The notes under the pieces are model-generated. The model was not told where the DNA came from. It ran no database searches and saw only the letters and a program-made list of their open reading frames with translations. Shown one piece after another: positions 15,988 through 24,015 of a stretch of 64,000 nt of DNA. The translations under genes were made by a program, and so were the position numbers. Source of the DNA: Rhodobacteraceae bacterium UBA6796 (GTDB lineage: Bacteria > Pseudomonadota > Alphaproteobacteria > Rhodobacterales > Rhodobacteraceae); contig DKFM01000005.1 of the NCBI GenBank assembly GCA_002452815.1, positions 214,652 through 278,651 on the forward strand, given 5' to 3'. The stretch's first letter is position 1; every line of letters begins with the position of its first letter.

Positions 15988-17466
15988 TCAGCCCTGCGCC
16001 AATGCAGCGATCAGCGGCTGCAGCTCGTCCGCGTATTTTTCCCAGGCATGCATCGAGCTTTTATAGATCGGCTGCCGCACCTGATGCAGCGAAATGGTTT
16101 TCACCATTCGCGTGCTGCGGTGGAAATTCAGGCAGCCATCCTCCCATTCCAGCCCTGCGGCCGCCACCAGTCGGCGCGACTGCTCCTCGGGGTTCCGGAT
16201 CAGGTCTTCATAGTGGACTTCGATAAACGCATCGGGCGTTTTTTCGCGCCAGAAATCGACGATCTTGCGAAAGCTCTTGTATTGATAGGCCATGCTGTCG
16301 AAGTCATAGGCGTAGGGATGATCCCCTTCCCGGAAGATGTTCTTGTAAATCGACAGCAGGTTGTCGCGCGGGTCGCGATGCACCACGATGATACGGGCAT
16401 TCGGCATGATGTGCCGGATCAGCCCGATAAACAGATAGCTGGTCAGTGTCTTGTCGGTAGCGTACCGGTCGAAAGCCACCTGCCCGCGCAGAACACTGCG
16501 ATAGAAGGTGCGGACCGCCTCCATCTCTTCGCGCGGGATGTCGGCCAAAGCCCGCAACCCATCCCCCTGTTTGGCGTGAACGAGCTTTCGCAGCGCCCCC
16601 GTCAGCATCAGGATCTCGCCCGCACCAGTGACCTGCGAATGGCTTGCGAGGATCTGCTCGACAAGGGTTGTGCCGGACCGGGGCATGCCGGTGACGAAGA
16701 TCGGGGCGAAACTGTCGTCCGGCTCAAGGCCCGGCGTCCCGAAATCCGCATCCCGGAAAGCCTCGATCAACCCCTCGACTTCCTTGCGACGCTCCGCAAT
16801 CGGGTCTAGCGTGGCAGGCATCAATGCGCGCATTTCGGCATTCGCCTCGTTCAGGAAACGGAACACCCGGTCGGTCTGGCCGCTGTCCTCCATCGCCTTG
16901 GCCAGCGCGAAACACAGGTGGGCATGCTGGCGTGGCGGCAGGTCATGGGCCTTGTAGATCCGGAGCATCTCCGAGATCAGCGGGTCGCCCTTGCGCAGCT
17001 TCTTGCTCGACAGCATCGCAAGATAAAGCGTGCCATTGTGGGGCACCCGCCTGATCGCACGACGAAACTCCCTTTCCGCGGCCTCGAAGTCTCCGGCACG
17101 CTGCAGCAACTGACCCAAAGCCAGCCGCGCGGCCATGTCGTTCGGCTGCAATCGGATCAGTTCCCTGAACTTGTCGACAGCCTTCTCGATCGAGCCTGCA
17201 TCCCGCAGCGCTTCGGCATAAGTCGTCAGGATGATCGGGTCCTCGGGACGCAACCGCTGCGCCTTGGCCAGGACCCGCGCCGCGCCGCGATAATCGCGCG
17301 CCGCAATGCCGATCTTGCCGATCTGATACAGGGCCTCGACGGTGTCTGGCCGGATCGCAAGGATCGCCTTGTAAAGCTCATGCGCGTCGCCAAGCCGCCC
17401 CGCCATCTGCAAAGCCCGCGCCTTCTGCAGAGCCGCCGGAATATCCCTGGGACTTGGGCCAAACAT
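15988..17466 (-). CDS. TPR-repeat sulfotransferase
   Basis: A 492-residue protein in two parts. Residues about 8-220 are TPR repeats (ALYQIGKIGIAARDYRGAARVL, AEALRDAGSIEKAVDKF, ALGQLLQRAGDFEAAEREF). Residues about 250-490 are a PAPS-dependent sulfotransferase: the 5'-phosphosulfate loop FVTGMPRSGTTLVEQIL near 256 and the 3'-phosphate loop VHRDPRDNLLSIYKN near 360. It would move sulfate from PAPS to a hydroxyl or amine, the TPR part probably binding the acceptor protein or complex. TPR-sulfotransferase fusions are common in proteobacteria but few have known targets. It lies near the type I secretion operon and a glycan island; which it serves is open. Confidence 0.88.
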   Translation of the reverse strand: MFGPSPRDIPAALQKARALQMAGRLGDAHELYKAILAIRPDTVEALYQIGKIGIAARDYRGAARVLAKAQRLRPEDPIILTTYAEALRDAGSIEKAVDKFRELIRLQPNDMAARLALGQLLQRAGDFEAAEREFRRAIRRVPHNGTLYLAMLSSKKLRKGDPLISEMLRIYKAHDLPPRQHAHLCFALAKAMEDSGQTDRVFRFLNEANAEMRALMPATLDPIAERRKEVEGLIEAFRDADFGTPGLEPDDSFAPIFVTGMPRSGTTLVEQILASHSQVTGAGEILMLTGALRKLVHAKQGDGLRALADIPREEMEAVRTFYRSVLRGQVAFDRYATDKTLTSYLFIGLIRHIMPNARIIVVHRDPRDNLLSIYKNIFREGDHPYAYDFDSMAYQYKSFRKIVDFWREKTPDAFIEVHYEDLIRNPEEQSRRLVAAAGLEWEDGCLNFHRSTRMVKTISLHQVRQPIYKSSMHAWEKYADELQPLIAALAQG

Positions 17467-17791
17467 GATCGAATGCTTTCTTCTGGAACAATGCGGGCTG
17501 AAAGGCGCGAGAAATCATACGCATGGCCCAGAAAAAGAATGACCATTTCCGACCAATGGATGCAACCGCAGCATGCACTGATCGAAGAAACGTGATCGGT
17601 CAGCCGCCACAGTTTCCCCAGGCTCGGTTCTTCAGAAACGAGGCGCCGGAGGCATGCATAGGCCCGGGACAGCGGCGGGAATACATCGGACACGTCAGGT
17701 CGACAATTTCCCGGGCATCGCGCCACACCGATCTTCCCCCGCTCAAAAGCACGCCTAAAAAGTAAGGTATTTCAATATTTTGAGGGGAGGC
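17467..17791. other. Intergenic region between tRNA-Arg and the TPR-sulfotransferase
   Basis: These 325 bp hold the leader of the minus-strand sulfotransferase gene and the 3' flank of the tRNA. The tRNA-proximal 30 bp are AT-rich. I see no credible gene, repeat or strong hairpin. Confidence 0.5.
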
Positions 17792-17868
17792 TGGTGACCC
17801 CGACAGGATTTGAACCTGTAACCTGCCCCTTAGGAGGGGGCTGCTCTATCCAGTTGAGCCACGGGGCC
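17792..17868 (-). tRNA. tRNA-Arg (anticodon CCT)
   Basis: The minus strand folds into a full cloverleaf of 77 nt. The acceptor stem GGCCCCG pairs with CGGGGTC (one G-T pair), followed by discriminator A and an encoded CCA (17792-17794). The anticodon arm is GCCCC-CTCCTAA-GGGGC, giving anticodon CCT, which reads AGG. The T-loop is TTCAAAT. It appears intact and there is no sign of an integrated element at its 3' end. Confidence 0.96.
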
Positions 17869-17936
17869 ACAGGCCCTTAATGGGGGCAATTCGTGATTTG
17901 CGCAAGCCACAGGGAGAGGAAGGGCAGACAGGAACA

Positions 17937-17964
17937 GGGGGAACGGTTGGCCGACCGTTCCCCC
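17937..17964. repeat. Near-perfect 28-bp palindrome upstream of the LacI-type regulator
   Basis: Arms GGGGGAACGGT (17937-17947) and ACCGTTCCCCC (17954-17964) flank TTGGCCG-like centre TGGCCG, itself nearly symmetric. It lies between tRNA-Arg and the regulator gene at 18135. No T tract follows on either strand, so it is not a typical terminator. It may be an operator or a repeated extragenic element. Confidence 0.6.
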
Positions 17965-18045
17965 CTTGATGTTCCGGACCCGTGATCGGATTCTACACAC
18001 GCGTCGGATCTGTCGGGCACCGGATTTTCGGAGTCTTCTCCAGTG

Positions 18046-18061
18046 CCGTTATCGCTAACAT
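18046..18061. promoter_or_regulatory. GntR-like operator candidate upstream of the regulator gene
   Basis: The sequence CCGTTATCGCTAACAT, read on the minus strand ATGTTAGCGATAACGG, has symmetric half-sites GTTA-N4-TAAC. The gluconate repressor GntR of E. coli binds ATGTTA-N4-TAACAT-type sites. The centre is about 80 bp before the TTG start of the GntR-like gene, fitting autoregulation. Confidence 0.5.
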
Positions 18062-18134
18062 AGCGCTTGCCAGACGCTTGCGCAACAGAAATATATGAGT
18101 CTAACAAGGACAATCCCAACGAAAGGCTCGTCGA

Positions 18135-19166
18135 TTGACCCGTCCCCCTACCGACCCCCGCCGACCGCTGACCCTGCGTGACGTCTCCGAAGCCTCGGGG
18201 GTTTCGGAAATGACGGTCAGCCGGGTGCTGCGCAATCGCGGCGATGTGTCCGACAGCACGCGCGAAAAGGTGCTGGGGGCGGCCAAGGCACTGGGTTATG
18301 TGCCCAACAAGATCGCGGGGGCACTGGCATCGCAGCGCGTAAATCTTGTAGGGGTCATCATCCCTTCGCTGTCGAACCTGGTGTTTCCCGAGGTGCTGTC
18401 CGGGATTTCGGCAGAGTTGGAGGATACCGGGCTGCAGCCGGTGGTCGGCGTGACCAACTATTCGCCGCAGAAAGAAGAGGCGGTGCTCTACGAAATGCTG
18501 TCCTGGCGCCCCTCGGGGGTGATTATCGCGGGGCTGGAGCACACCGACTCGGCGCGTGCCATGCTGGAAAACGCCGGCATCCCGATTGTCGAGATCATGG
18601 ATGTCGACGGTTCCGGCGTCGATTCGGTCGTTGGGATCTCGCATCGCCGGGCAGGGTTGCACATGGCCGAGGCCATCGTCGCGGCAGGCTATCGTCATAT
18701 CGGCTTTCTGGGCACGAAAATGCCCGAAGACCACCGCGCCCGGAAACGGCTGGAAGGCTTCAAAGAGGGGCTGGCCGCCGCCGGGCTGCAACTGGAAGAC
18801 GAGGAATTCTATTCCGGCGGTTCCGCGCTGTTGAAGGGGCGCGAGATGACAGAGGCGATCCTGAAACGCTCTCCCAACCTTGATTTCCTGTATTACTCCA
18901 ACGACATGATCGGCGCCGGCGGGTTGCTGTGGTGTCTGGACAACGGCATTGACGTGCCCGGACGCGTTGGCCTGGCCGGGTTCAACGGGGTCGACCTGCT
19001 GGACGGGTTGCCGCGGCGCTTGGCGACGATGGATGCCTGCCGCCGCGAAATCGGTCGCAAGGCGGCCGAAATCATCGCCGGGCGTCCGCATTCGGGGCTG
19101 ATCGGCGGCGAGGTGATCGAACTGGAACCGACATTGCAGCGCGGCGACACGATCCGCAGCGCCTGA
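18135..19166 (+). CDS. LacI-family regulator, GntR (gluconate repressor)-like
   Basis: A 343-residue DNA-binding regulator. The N-terminal helix-turn-helix (LTLRDVSEASGVSEMTVSRVL, about 13-33) is followed by the LacI hinge region with GYVPNKIAGALAS. The ligand domain begins NLVGVIIPSLSNLVFPEVLSGI, and AGIPIVEIMD is very like E. coli GntR. It may answer gluconate or another sugar acid, but no transport or catabolic genes are next to it. The start is TTG at 18135 with AAGG about 9 bp upstream. The GTTA-N4-TAAC site at 18046 suggests autoregulation. It converges with the ABC-2 permease gene at 19188. Confidence 0.88.
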   Translation: MTRPPTDPRRPLTLRDVSEASGVSEMTVSRVLRNRGDVSDSTREKVLGAAKALGYVPNKIAGALASQRVNLVGVIIPSLSNLVFPEVLSGISAELEDTGLQPVVGVTNYSPQKEEAVLYEMLSWRPSGVIIAGLEHTDSARAMLENAGIPIVEIMDVDGSGVDSVVGISHRRAGLHMAEAIVAAGYRHIGFLGTKMPEDHRARKRLEGFKEGLAAAGLQLEDEEFYSGGSALLKGREMTEAILKRSPNLDFLYYSNDMIGAGGLLWCLDNGIDVPGRVGLAGFNGVDLLDGLPRRLATMDACRREIGRKAAEIIAGRPHSGLIGGEVIELEPTLQRGDTIRSA

Positions 19167-19187
19167 CCTGCCGGGACGCGCAGGCGC

Positions 19188-20009
19188 CTAGCGCCGCGCG
19201 CTCCAGCTGATAGAGGCGTATTGCCGGGTGTAGAATTCACCCATCAGCCCGATCATCAGGAAGGCCAGACCGACATACAGCGGATACTGCCAGTTCGAGA
19301 AATGCGGGTTGTAATTGATGAAGGTGAAGCCCCGCGCCTGGTCAATCGTGTGAAACAGCGGGTTCCAGTTGAACAGAACCAGCATCTTGTGCGGCAGGGT
19401 ATTGGCCAGGAACATCTTTCCCGATGCGATCATGTTCGCGCGGGAATAGACCTGCTGGATCACACCGACGACATCGGGCGCCCAGGGCTTGGCCGCCAGA
19501 AACACCATCCCCAGCGCAACTCCCGTGAACCACGACAGGAACACCATCCCCATGGCGCCGACCCAGTTGTAGATCTCGATCGGTTTGAACGCCGCGTGAT
19601 ACAGATACATCACCACCAGCATTGAAAGCAGCTGGATGTAAAGCGCGCCCAGCGCCGCCGCCGAAATCGAGACCGCCGTCGTCATCGGCGCGTGCTTCAT
19701 CATCTGCGAGGTCGAGCTTTCGGCCCCGAAGACCGCGCCCATCGCCTTGGTATGGGTCATGAACAGGAAGATCCCGCTCATCACATACAGCAGGAAATCG
19801 CCCCGCACGCTGTTACCGCGCATCCCCAGAACACCGAACATGATGTAGAAGGTGAATACGAGCAGCATGGTCTGAAACATGTTCATGATCAGACCGATGA
19901 TGGCATTGCCGTGGCTGCGGCGGATCGAGCGCACCGTCGCATGATAGATCAGCTCCAGCAGGCTGAAGGTCGATCCAAGCGTGGAATTGCTGCGTGCTGC
20001 TCTGAACAT
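19188..20009 (-). CDS. ABC-2 type permease, probably polysaccharide export, without an adjacent ATPase
   Basis: A 273-residue inner-membrane protein with about six hydrophobic segments and an amphipathic N-terminus (LLELIYHATVRSIRRSHGNAIIGLIMNM), the layout of capsule and O-antigen export permeases such as KpsM and Wzm. The C-terminal LFNWNPLFHTIDQARGFTF fits the N-P-x-(Y/F/H)-x-x-(D/E)-x-x-R motif of this family. The matching ATP-binding gene is not adjacent; the nearest is the kpsT-like gene at 47985, which has its own permease. It lies between the regulator and cysQ, divergent from cysQ. The transported glycan is unknown. Confidence 0.82.
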   Translation of the reverse strand: MFRAARSNSTLGSTFSLLELIYHATVRSIRRSHGNAIIGLIMNMFQTMLLVFTFYIMFGVLGMRGNSVRGDFLLYVMSGIFLFMTHTKAMGAVFGAESSTSQMMKHAPMTTAVSISAAALGALYIQLLSMLVVMYLYHAAFKPIEIYNWVGAMGMVFLSWFTGVALGMVFLAAKPWAPDVVGVIQQVYSRANMIASGKMFLANTLPHKMLVLFNWNPLFHTIDQARGFTFINYNPHFSNWQYPLYVGLAFLMIGLMGEFYTRQYASISWSARR

Positions 20010-20135
20010 GACCCTGCCGCGCTGGCTGTTGGCGTGATTATGCCGTGGAAAACTTGCCGTTCCCTTGACGGACTATCATAAGGTTAGACAAACAGCATAG
20101 CAATCGGGCCAAATTCGGGCCGGAATGGAGTGAAA

Positions 20136-20930
20136 ATGGATTTTGAACGCCTTGTTGTGGTGATGCGCCGTCTTGCACTGGAGGCAGGCGACAAGATCAT
20201 GGAAATCTACAACTCTCCCGAATTCGAGGTGAAATCGAAATCCGACGCCTCGCCGGTGACAGAGGCCGACGAGGCCGCAGATGCGCTGATTTCGGCCGGG
20301 CTGGCCGAGGCATTTCCCGGAATGCCGCTGGTCACCGAAGAACAAGCCGCCAGCCACAGCCAGAATGTCAGCACCTTCCTGATCGTCGATCCCCTTGATG
20401 GCACGAAGGAATTCATCAAGCGGCGCGGCGATTTCACGGTCAATATCGCCTATGTCGAAAACGGTGTGCCGCTGCGCGGTGTGGTCTATGCCCCGGCCCG
20501 CGAGCGGCTGTTCTATACGCTGGCGGACGGGCGCGCGGTCGAGGAAACAGGGCCGTTCGACAAGGACACTATCGGTGCGCAAGTGCCGATCACTGTCTCG
20601 GTCCCCGACAATCGCGGGCTGATGGTCGTGGCCTCGAAGTCGCATCGCGATCAGGCCACCGACGATTACATCAATCAATATGCCGTGAAAGACATGACCT
20701 CGGCCGGGTCTTCGCTGAAATTCTGTCTGGTGGCAACGGGCGAGGCCGATCTTTACCCGCGGCTTGGGCGCACGATGGAATGGGACACGGCCGCGGGCGA
20801 CGCGGTGCTGCGCGGCGCGGGCGGCGAGATGGTGCGCTTCGATGACCACAGCCCCTTCACCTATGGCAAGCCCGGCTTCGAAAACCCGTTCTTCATCGCC
20901 TTCGCCCCCGGCGTTCTGCTGGTGAAATGA
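20136..20930 (+). CDS. cysQ: 3'(2'),5'-bisphosphate nucleotidase CysQ
   Basis: A 264-residue inositol-monophosphatase-fold enzyme that converts PAP, the by-product of sulfotransferases, to AMP. Metal-binding motifs are VTEADEAAD, the EE of PLVTEEQ, and the lithium-sensitive phosphatase signature IVDPLDGTKEFI; the second signature WDTAAGDAVLRGAGG is near the C-terminus. The ATG at 20136 fits GGAG at 5 bp; an in-frame GTG at 20130 overlaps that site. It overlaps kdsB by 4 bp. Because the window has four sulfotransferases, clearing PAP is a fitting job here, though general sulfate assimilation is an equal role. Confidence 0.93.
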   Translation: MDFERLVVVMRRLALEAGDKIMEIYNSPEFEVKSKSDASPVTEADEAADALISAGLAEAFPGMPLVTEEQAASHSQNVSTFLIVDPLDGTKEFIKRRGDFTVNIAYVENGVPLRGVVYAPARERLFYTLADGRAVEETGPFDKDTIGAQVPITVSVPDNRGLMVVASKSHRDQATDDYINQYAVKDMTSAGSSLKFCLVATGEADLYPRLGRTMEWDTAAGDAVLRGAGGEMVRFDDHSPFTYGKPGFENPFFIAFAPGVLLVK

Positions 20931-21730
20931 TGTCTGTTCTGATCGTCATTCCCGCCCGCTACGCCTCGACCCGCTATCCCGGCAAGCCGCTGGTCGCACT
21001 GACCGGGGTTTCCGGCCAATCGAAAACCCTGATCCGGCGCAGCTGGGAAGCGGCGATGGCGGTGCAGGGCGCCGACCGCGTCGTCGTGGCCACCGATGAT
21101 CCGCGCATTCAGGCCGAGGCGGAGGGCTTCGGCGCCGAGGTGGTGATGACTTCGGAGGCCTGCCAGAACGGCACCGAACGCTGTGCCGAGGCGCTGGCCA
21201 ATCTGGGCGGCGGCTATGACATCGTGGTCAACCTGCAGGGCGATGCACCGCTGACCCCCGCCTGGTTCATCGAGGATCTGGTGGCCGGTCTGCGTGCCAA
21301 CCCCTGGGCGGAACTGGCAACCCCCGTGCTGCGCTGCGAAGGCGCGATGCTGGAGGCGTTGAAGGAAGACCGCCGCAACGACCGCGTGGGCGGAACGACG
21401 GCGGTGTTCGGGGCGGGAAATCGCGGGCTTTATTTCTCGAAAGAGGTGATCCCCTTCACCGCCGCCCGCTATGCGCCCGAAGACCCGACGCCGGTGTTTC
21501 ACCATGTCGGCGTCTATGCCTACCGTCCCGAAACACTGGCGGAATATCCGACCTGGCCGGTCGGTCCGCTGGAAACGCTGGAAGGACTGGAGCAGCTGCG
21601 CTTTCTGGAAAACGGGCGCGCGGTGCTGTGCACCGAAGTGGCCGCCCGCGGGCGCCAGTTCTGGGAGCTGAACAACCCCTCGGACGTGCCGCGGATCGAG
21701 GCGATGATGGCCGAGATGGGGCTGGAATGA
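20927..21730 (+). CDS. kdsB: 3-deoxy-manno-octulosonate (Kdo) cytidylyltransferase
   Basis: A 267-residue cytidylyltransferase that makes CMP-Kdo from CTP and Kdo. The N-terminus VLIVIPARYASTRYPGKPL is the KdsB/KpsU nucleotide-binding loop; ATDD, the NGTERCAEAL helix and VNLQGDAPL are family motifs. CMP-Kdo serves lipid A core assembly and, in ABC-type capsules, the Kdo linker. The gene begins in the cysQ stop (ATGA) and its own stop overlaps the next gene, so cysQ-kdsB-GT2 is one operon. The change from GDEP (common in KdsB) to GDAP is visible and is found in the KpsU-like or NeuA-related branch; I cannot say which pathway it serves. Confidence 0.88.
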   Translation: MMSVLIVIPARYASTRYPGKPLVALTGVSGQSKTLIRRSWEAAMAVQGADRVVVATDDPRIQAEAEGFGAEVVMTSEACQNGTERCAEALANLGGGYDIVVNLQGDAPLTPAWFIEDLVAGLRANPWAELATPVLRCEGAMLEALKEDRRNDRVGGTTAVFGAGNRGLYFSKEVIPFTAARYAPEDPTPVFHHVGVYAYRPETLAEYPTWPVGPLETLEGLEQLRFLENGRAVLCTEVAARGRQFWELNNPSDVPRIEAMMAEMGLE

Positions 21731-22953
21731 GCGACACGGCGGTGGTGCGGACGAGCGTGATCGTCGTTTCGCGCCACCGCGCCGCCGCCCTGACCCGCTG
21801 CCTGACCGGGCTGGCGCAACTCGACCACACCGACTTCGAGGTGATCGTCGTGGCCGACCCCGAGGGGCTTGCCGCGACCGAGGATCTGGCCGTGAAGCGG
21901 GTGGCCTTCGATGCGCCCAATATCTCTGCTGCACGCAATGCCGGGCTGAGGCAGGCGGCCGCCCCGGTGGTGGCCTTCATCGACGATGACGCCGTGCCCG
22001 AACCGACCTGGCTGTGCCGCCTGACCGCCCCCTTCGCCGATCTGCGTGTGGCCGCGGCCGGCGGGTTCGTGCGCGGCCGCAACGGGATTTCGTTTCAATG
22101 GCAGGCCAGCAGCTGCGACCGGATGGGGCAGACCAGCCCCTTGATGGTTGACGAAACCGCCCCCAGCCTGCACGCCCCGACCGCCGGACAGGCGATCCGC
22201 ACCGAAGGCACCAACTGCGCCTTTCGTCGCGACACGATCCTGCAACTCGGCGGCTTCGATCCAAGCTTTCAGTTCTATCTGGACGAGACAGACCTGAACA
22301 TGCGGCTGGCTGCAGAGGGGCATCTGACCGCAATCGTCCCGGGCGCGCAGGTGCATCACGGCTTTGCCGCCTCGGCCCGGCGTGCAGTTGACCGCGCGCC
22401 GACCGATCTGCATCAGATCGGCGCTTCCATGGCGGTGTTCTGGCGCAAATACGCCCCCGCGCGCGCCGATCTGGAGGCAGCCAGCGCCACGCTGATCGCG
22501 CGCCAACGCAACCGGCTTTTACGCTACATGATCGACGGCGCGCTGGAGCCACAGGACGTGGCGCCGATCCTGGCCACGCTCCAAGCGGGGCTGAGGGAAG
22601 GCCGCGCCCGCCCCCTGCCCGATCTGGCGCCGCTGATGTCCGACACCACAGCTTTCCTGCCGTTCCCGGCCGGCCCGCGCCCACGCCGCATCATTGCCGG
22701 GCGGGTCTGGCAAGCCTGGCGCAAGCGTCGCGCTGCGGCACGCGCCGCCGCCCGTGGCGATCTGGTCACGCTGCTGCTGTTCGGCCCCTCGATCCGTCGC
22801 CACCGGCACTGGTTTCACCCGCAAGGGTATTGGGAACAAAACGGCGGGCTTTGGGGCCGCGCCGGGCGTCAGGACCCGTTTTTCCGACCTTTTGGTTTCC
22901 GCGCCAGAGTGCGCCACGAGGCCAGCCGGATCGCAGATCTGCGCAATCCCTGA
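21727..22953 (+). CDS. Family 2 glycosyltransferase
   Basis: A 408-residue GT-A fold glycosyltransferase. It begins TSVIVVSRHRAAALTRCLTGL, with the nucleotide-diphosphate DDD motif in VVAFIDDDAVPEPTWL at about 84-92, and a later FDPSFQFYLDETDLNMRL acceptor-site motif (ED-like DETD). The C-terminal 150 residues are Arg-rich and unlike other GT2 enzymes I know; RHWFHPQGYWEQNGG near the end may be a family-specific tail. Start overlaps the kdsB stop (ATGA). No TM segment is seen, so it acts in the cytoplasm. Donor and acceptor cannot be read from sequence. Confidence 0.85.
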   Translation: MSDTAVVRTSVIVVSRHRAAALTRCLTGLAQLDHTDFEVIVVADPEGLAATEDLAVKRVAFDAPNISAARNAGLRQAAAPVVAFIDDDAVPEPTWLCRLTAPFADLRVAAAGGFVRGRNGISFQWQASSCDRMGQTSPLMVDETAPSLHAPTAGQAIRTEGTNCAFRRDTILQLGGFDPSFQFYLDETDLNMRLAAEGHLTAIVPGAQVHHGFAASARRAVDRAPTDLHQIGASMAVFWRKYAPARADLEAASATLIARQRNRLLRYMIDGALEPQDVAPILATLQAGLREGRARPLPDLAPLMSDTTAFLPFPAGPRPRRIIAGRVWQAWRKRRAAARAAARGDLVTLLLFGPSIRRHRHWFHPQGYWEQNGGLWGRAGRQDPFFRPFGFRARVRHEASRIADLRNP

Positions 22954-23118
22954 CCGGACATGCAGCAAATGTCGCGAACAGATGCACTTGCAGCATTCAT
23001 CGGCAACAGCCCGCCTTTACTTTCGCCGTCGCGTGCGGCGGAACTTGTTCCAATCCCGTTTCGAGCCTAAAATGACCGCATAAAAAGGACGCGTTTGTCC
23101 GGAATTATAGGTGTGCAT

Positions 23119-24012
23119 ATGAAACGCAAGGTCACGAAAGCGATCTTTCCTGTCGCAGGTCTCGGGACCCGATTCCTTCCCGCCACCAAGGCGATCCCGA
23201 AAGAAATTTTGACATTGGTGGACCGTCCGTTGATCCAGTACGCGATCGACGAGGCCCGTGCCGCCGGAATCAAGGAATTTATCTTTGTGACTTCGCGCGG
23301 GAAATCCGCGCTTGAAGATTATTTCGACGATGCCCCCGAGCTGGAAAACTCGCTGCGCAAAGCCAACAAGACCGCACTTCTGGAAACCCTGAAAGCCACC
23401 AACATGGATTCGGGCGCGATTGCCTATGTGCGCCAGAACCGTCCGCTGGGCCTGGGCCATGCCGTGTGGTGCGCGCGCCGTCTGGTCGGCAACGAGCCCT
23501 TCGCGGTCATTCTGACCGATGACGTGATCGCCGCCGACAAGCCGTGCCTTGCGCAGATGGTCGAAGCCTATAACGAGACCGGCGGTAATATCGTGGCCGC
23601 GATGGAAGTCCCGCATGAGCGGACCTCGTCCTATGGCGTGCTCGACGTCGCCGAGGACATGGGCTCGATGGTCAAGGTCAAGGGCATGGTCGAGAAGCCC
23701 AAGCCCGAGGATGCGCCCTCGAACCTGGCGGTGATCGGGCGCTACATCCTGACCCCGAATGTGATGACCAACCTGAACAAGAAGAAAGAGGGCGCCGGGG
23801 GCGAGATCCAGTTGACCGATGCCATCGCCGAGGAAATCGACGCGGGTAGCCCGGTCTATGGTTTCCGTTTCCGTGGCCAGCGCTACGACTGCGGCACCAA
23901 GGCGGGCTTCCTGCAGGCGACGGTGGCCTTCGGTCTGGCCCGCGAGGATCTGCGCGACGAGTTCTCGGACTATCTGAGCGAAGTGATGGCGATGCGCACG
24001 GCGGCCGAATAA
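23119..24012 (+). CDS. galU: UTP-glucose-1-phosphate uridylyltransferase
   Basis: A 297-residue enzyme making UDP-glucose from UTP and glucose 1-phosphate. The nucleotide-binding loop AIFPVAGLGTRFLPATKAIPKE is at about 8-29, then GLGHAVWCARRLVG, LTDDVI and KPKPEDAPSN, all standard for GalU. The ATG at 23119 gives the usual MKRKVTKAIFP start; a TTG at 23095 would add eight residues. It is followed after 3 bp by galE, so UDP-Glc and UDP-Gal are made from one operon for the glycosyltransferases downstream. A 165-bp gap before it probably holds the promoter. Confidence 0.96.
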   Translation: MKRKVTKAIFPVAGLGTRFLPATKAIPKEILTLVDRPLIQYAIDEARAAGIKEFIFVTSRGKSALEDYFDDAPELENSLRKANKTALLETLKATNMDSGAIAYVRQNRPLGLGHAVWCARRLVGNEPFAVILTDDVIAADKPCLAQMVEAYNETGGNIVAAMEVPHERTSSYGVLDVAEDMGSMVKVKGMVEKPKPEDAPSNLAVIGRYILTPNVMTNLNKKKEGAGGEIQLTDAIAEEIDAGSPVYGFRFRGQRYDCGTKAGFLQATVAFGLAREDLRDEFSDYLSEVMAMRTAAE

Positions 24013-24015
24013 CCG

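Noticed and set aside
17792..17868. tRNA-Arg as an integration site of a mobile element
   Set aside because: No integrase gene, no repeated tRNA 3' end and no phage genes are visible on either side.
17877..19091. A 404-codon minus-strand frame opposite the LacI-type gene
   Set aside because: Composition is that of a shadow frame and it overlaps a clear LacI-family regulator.
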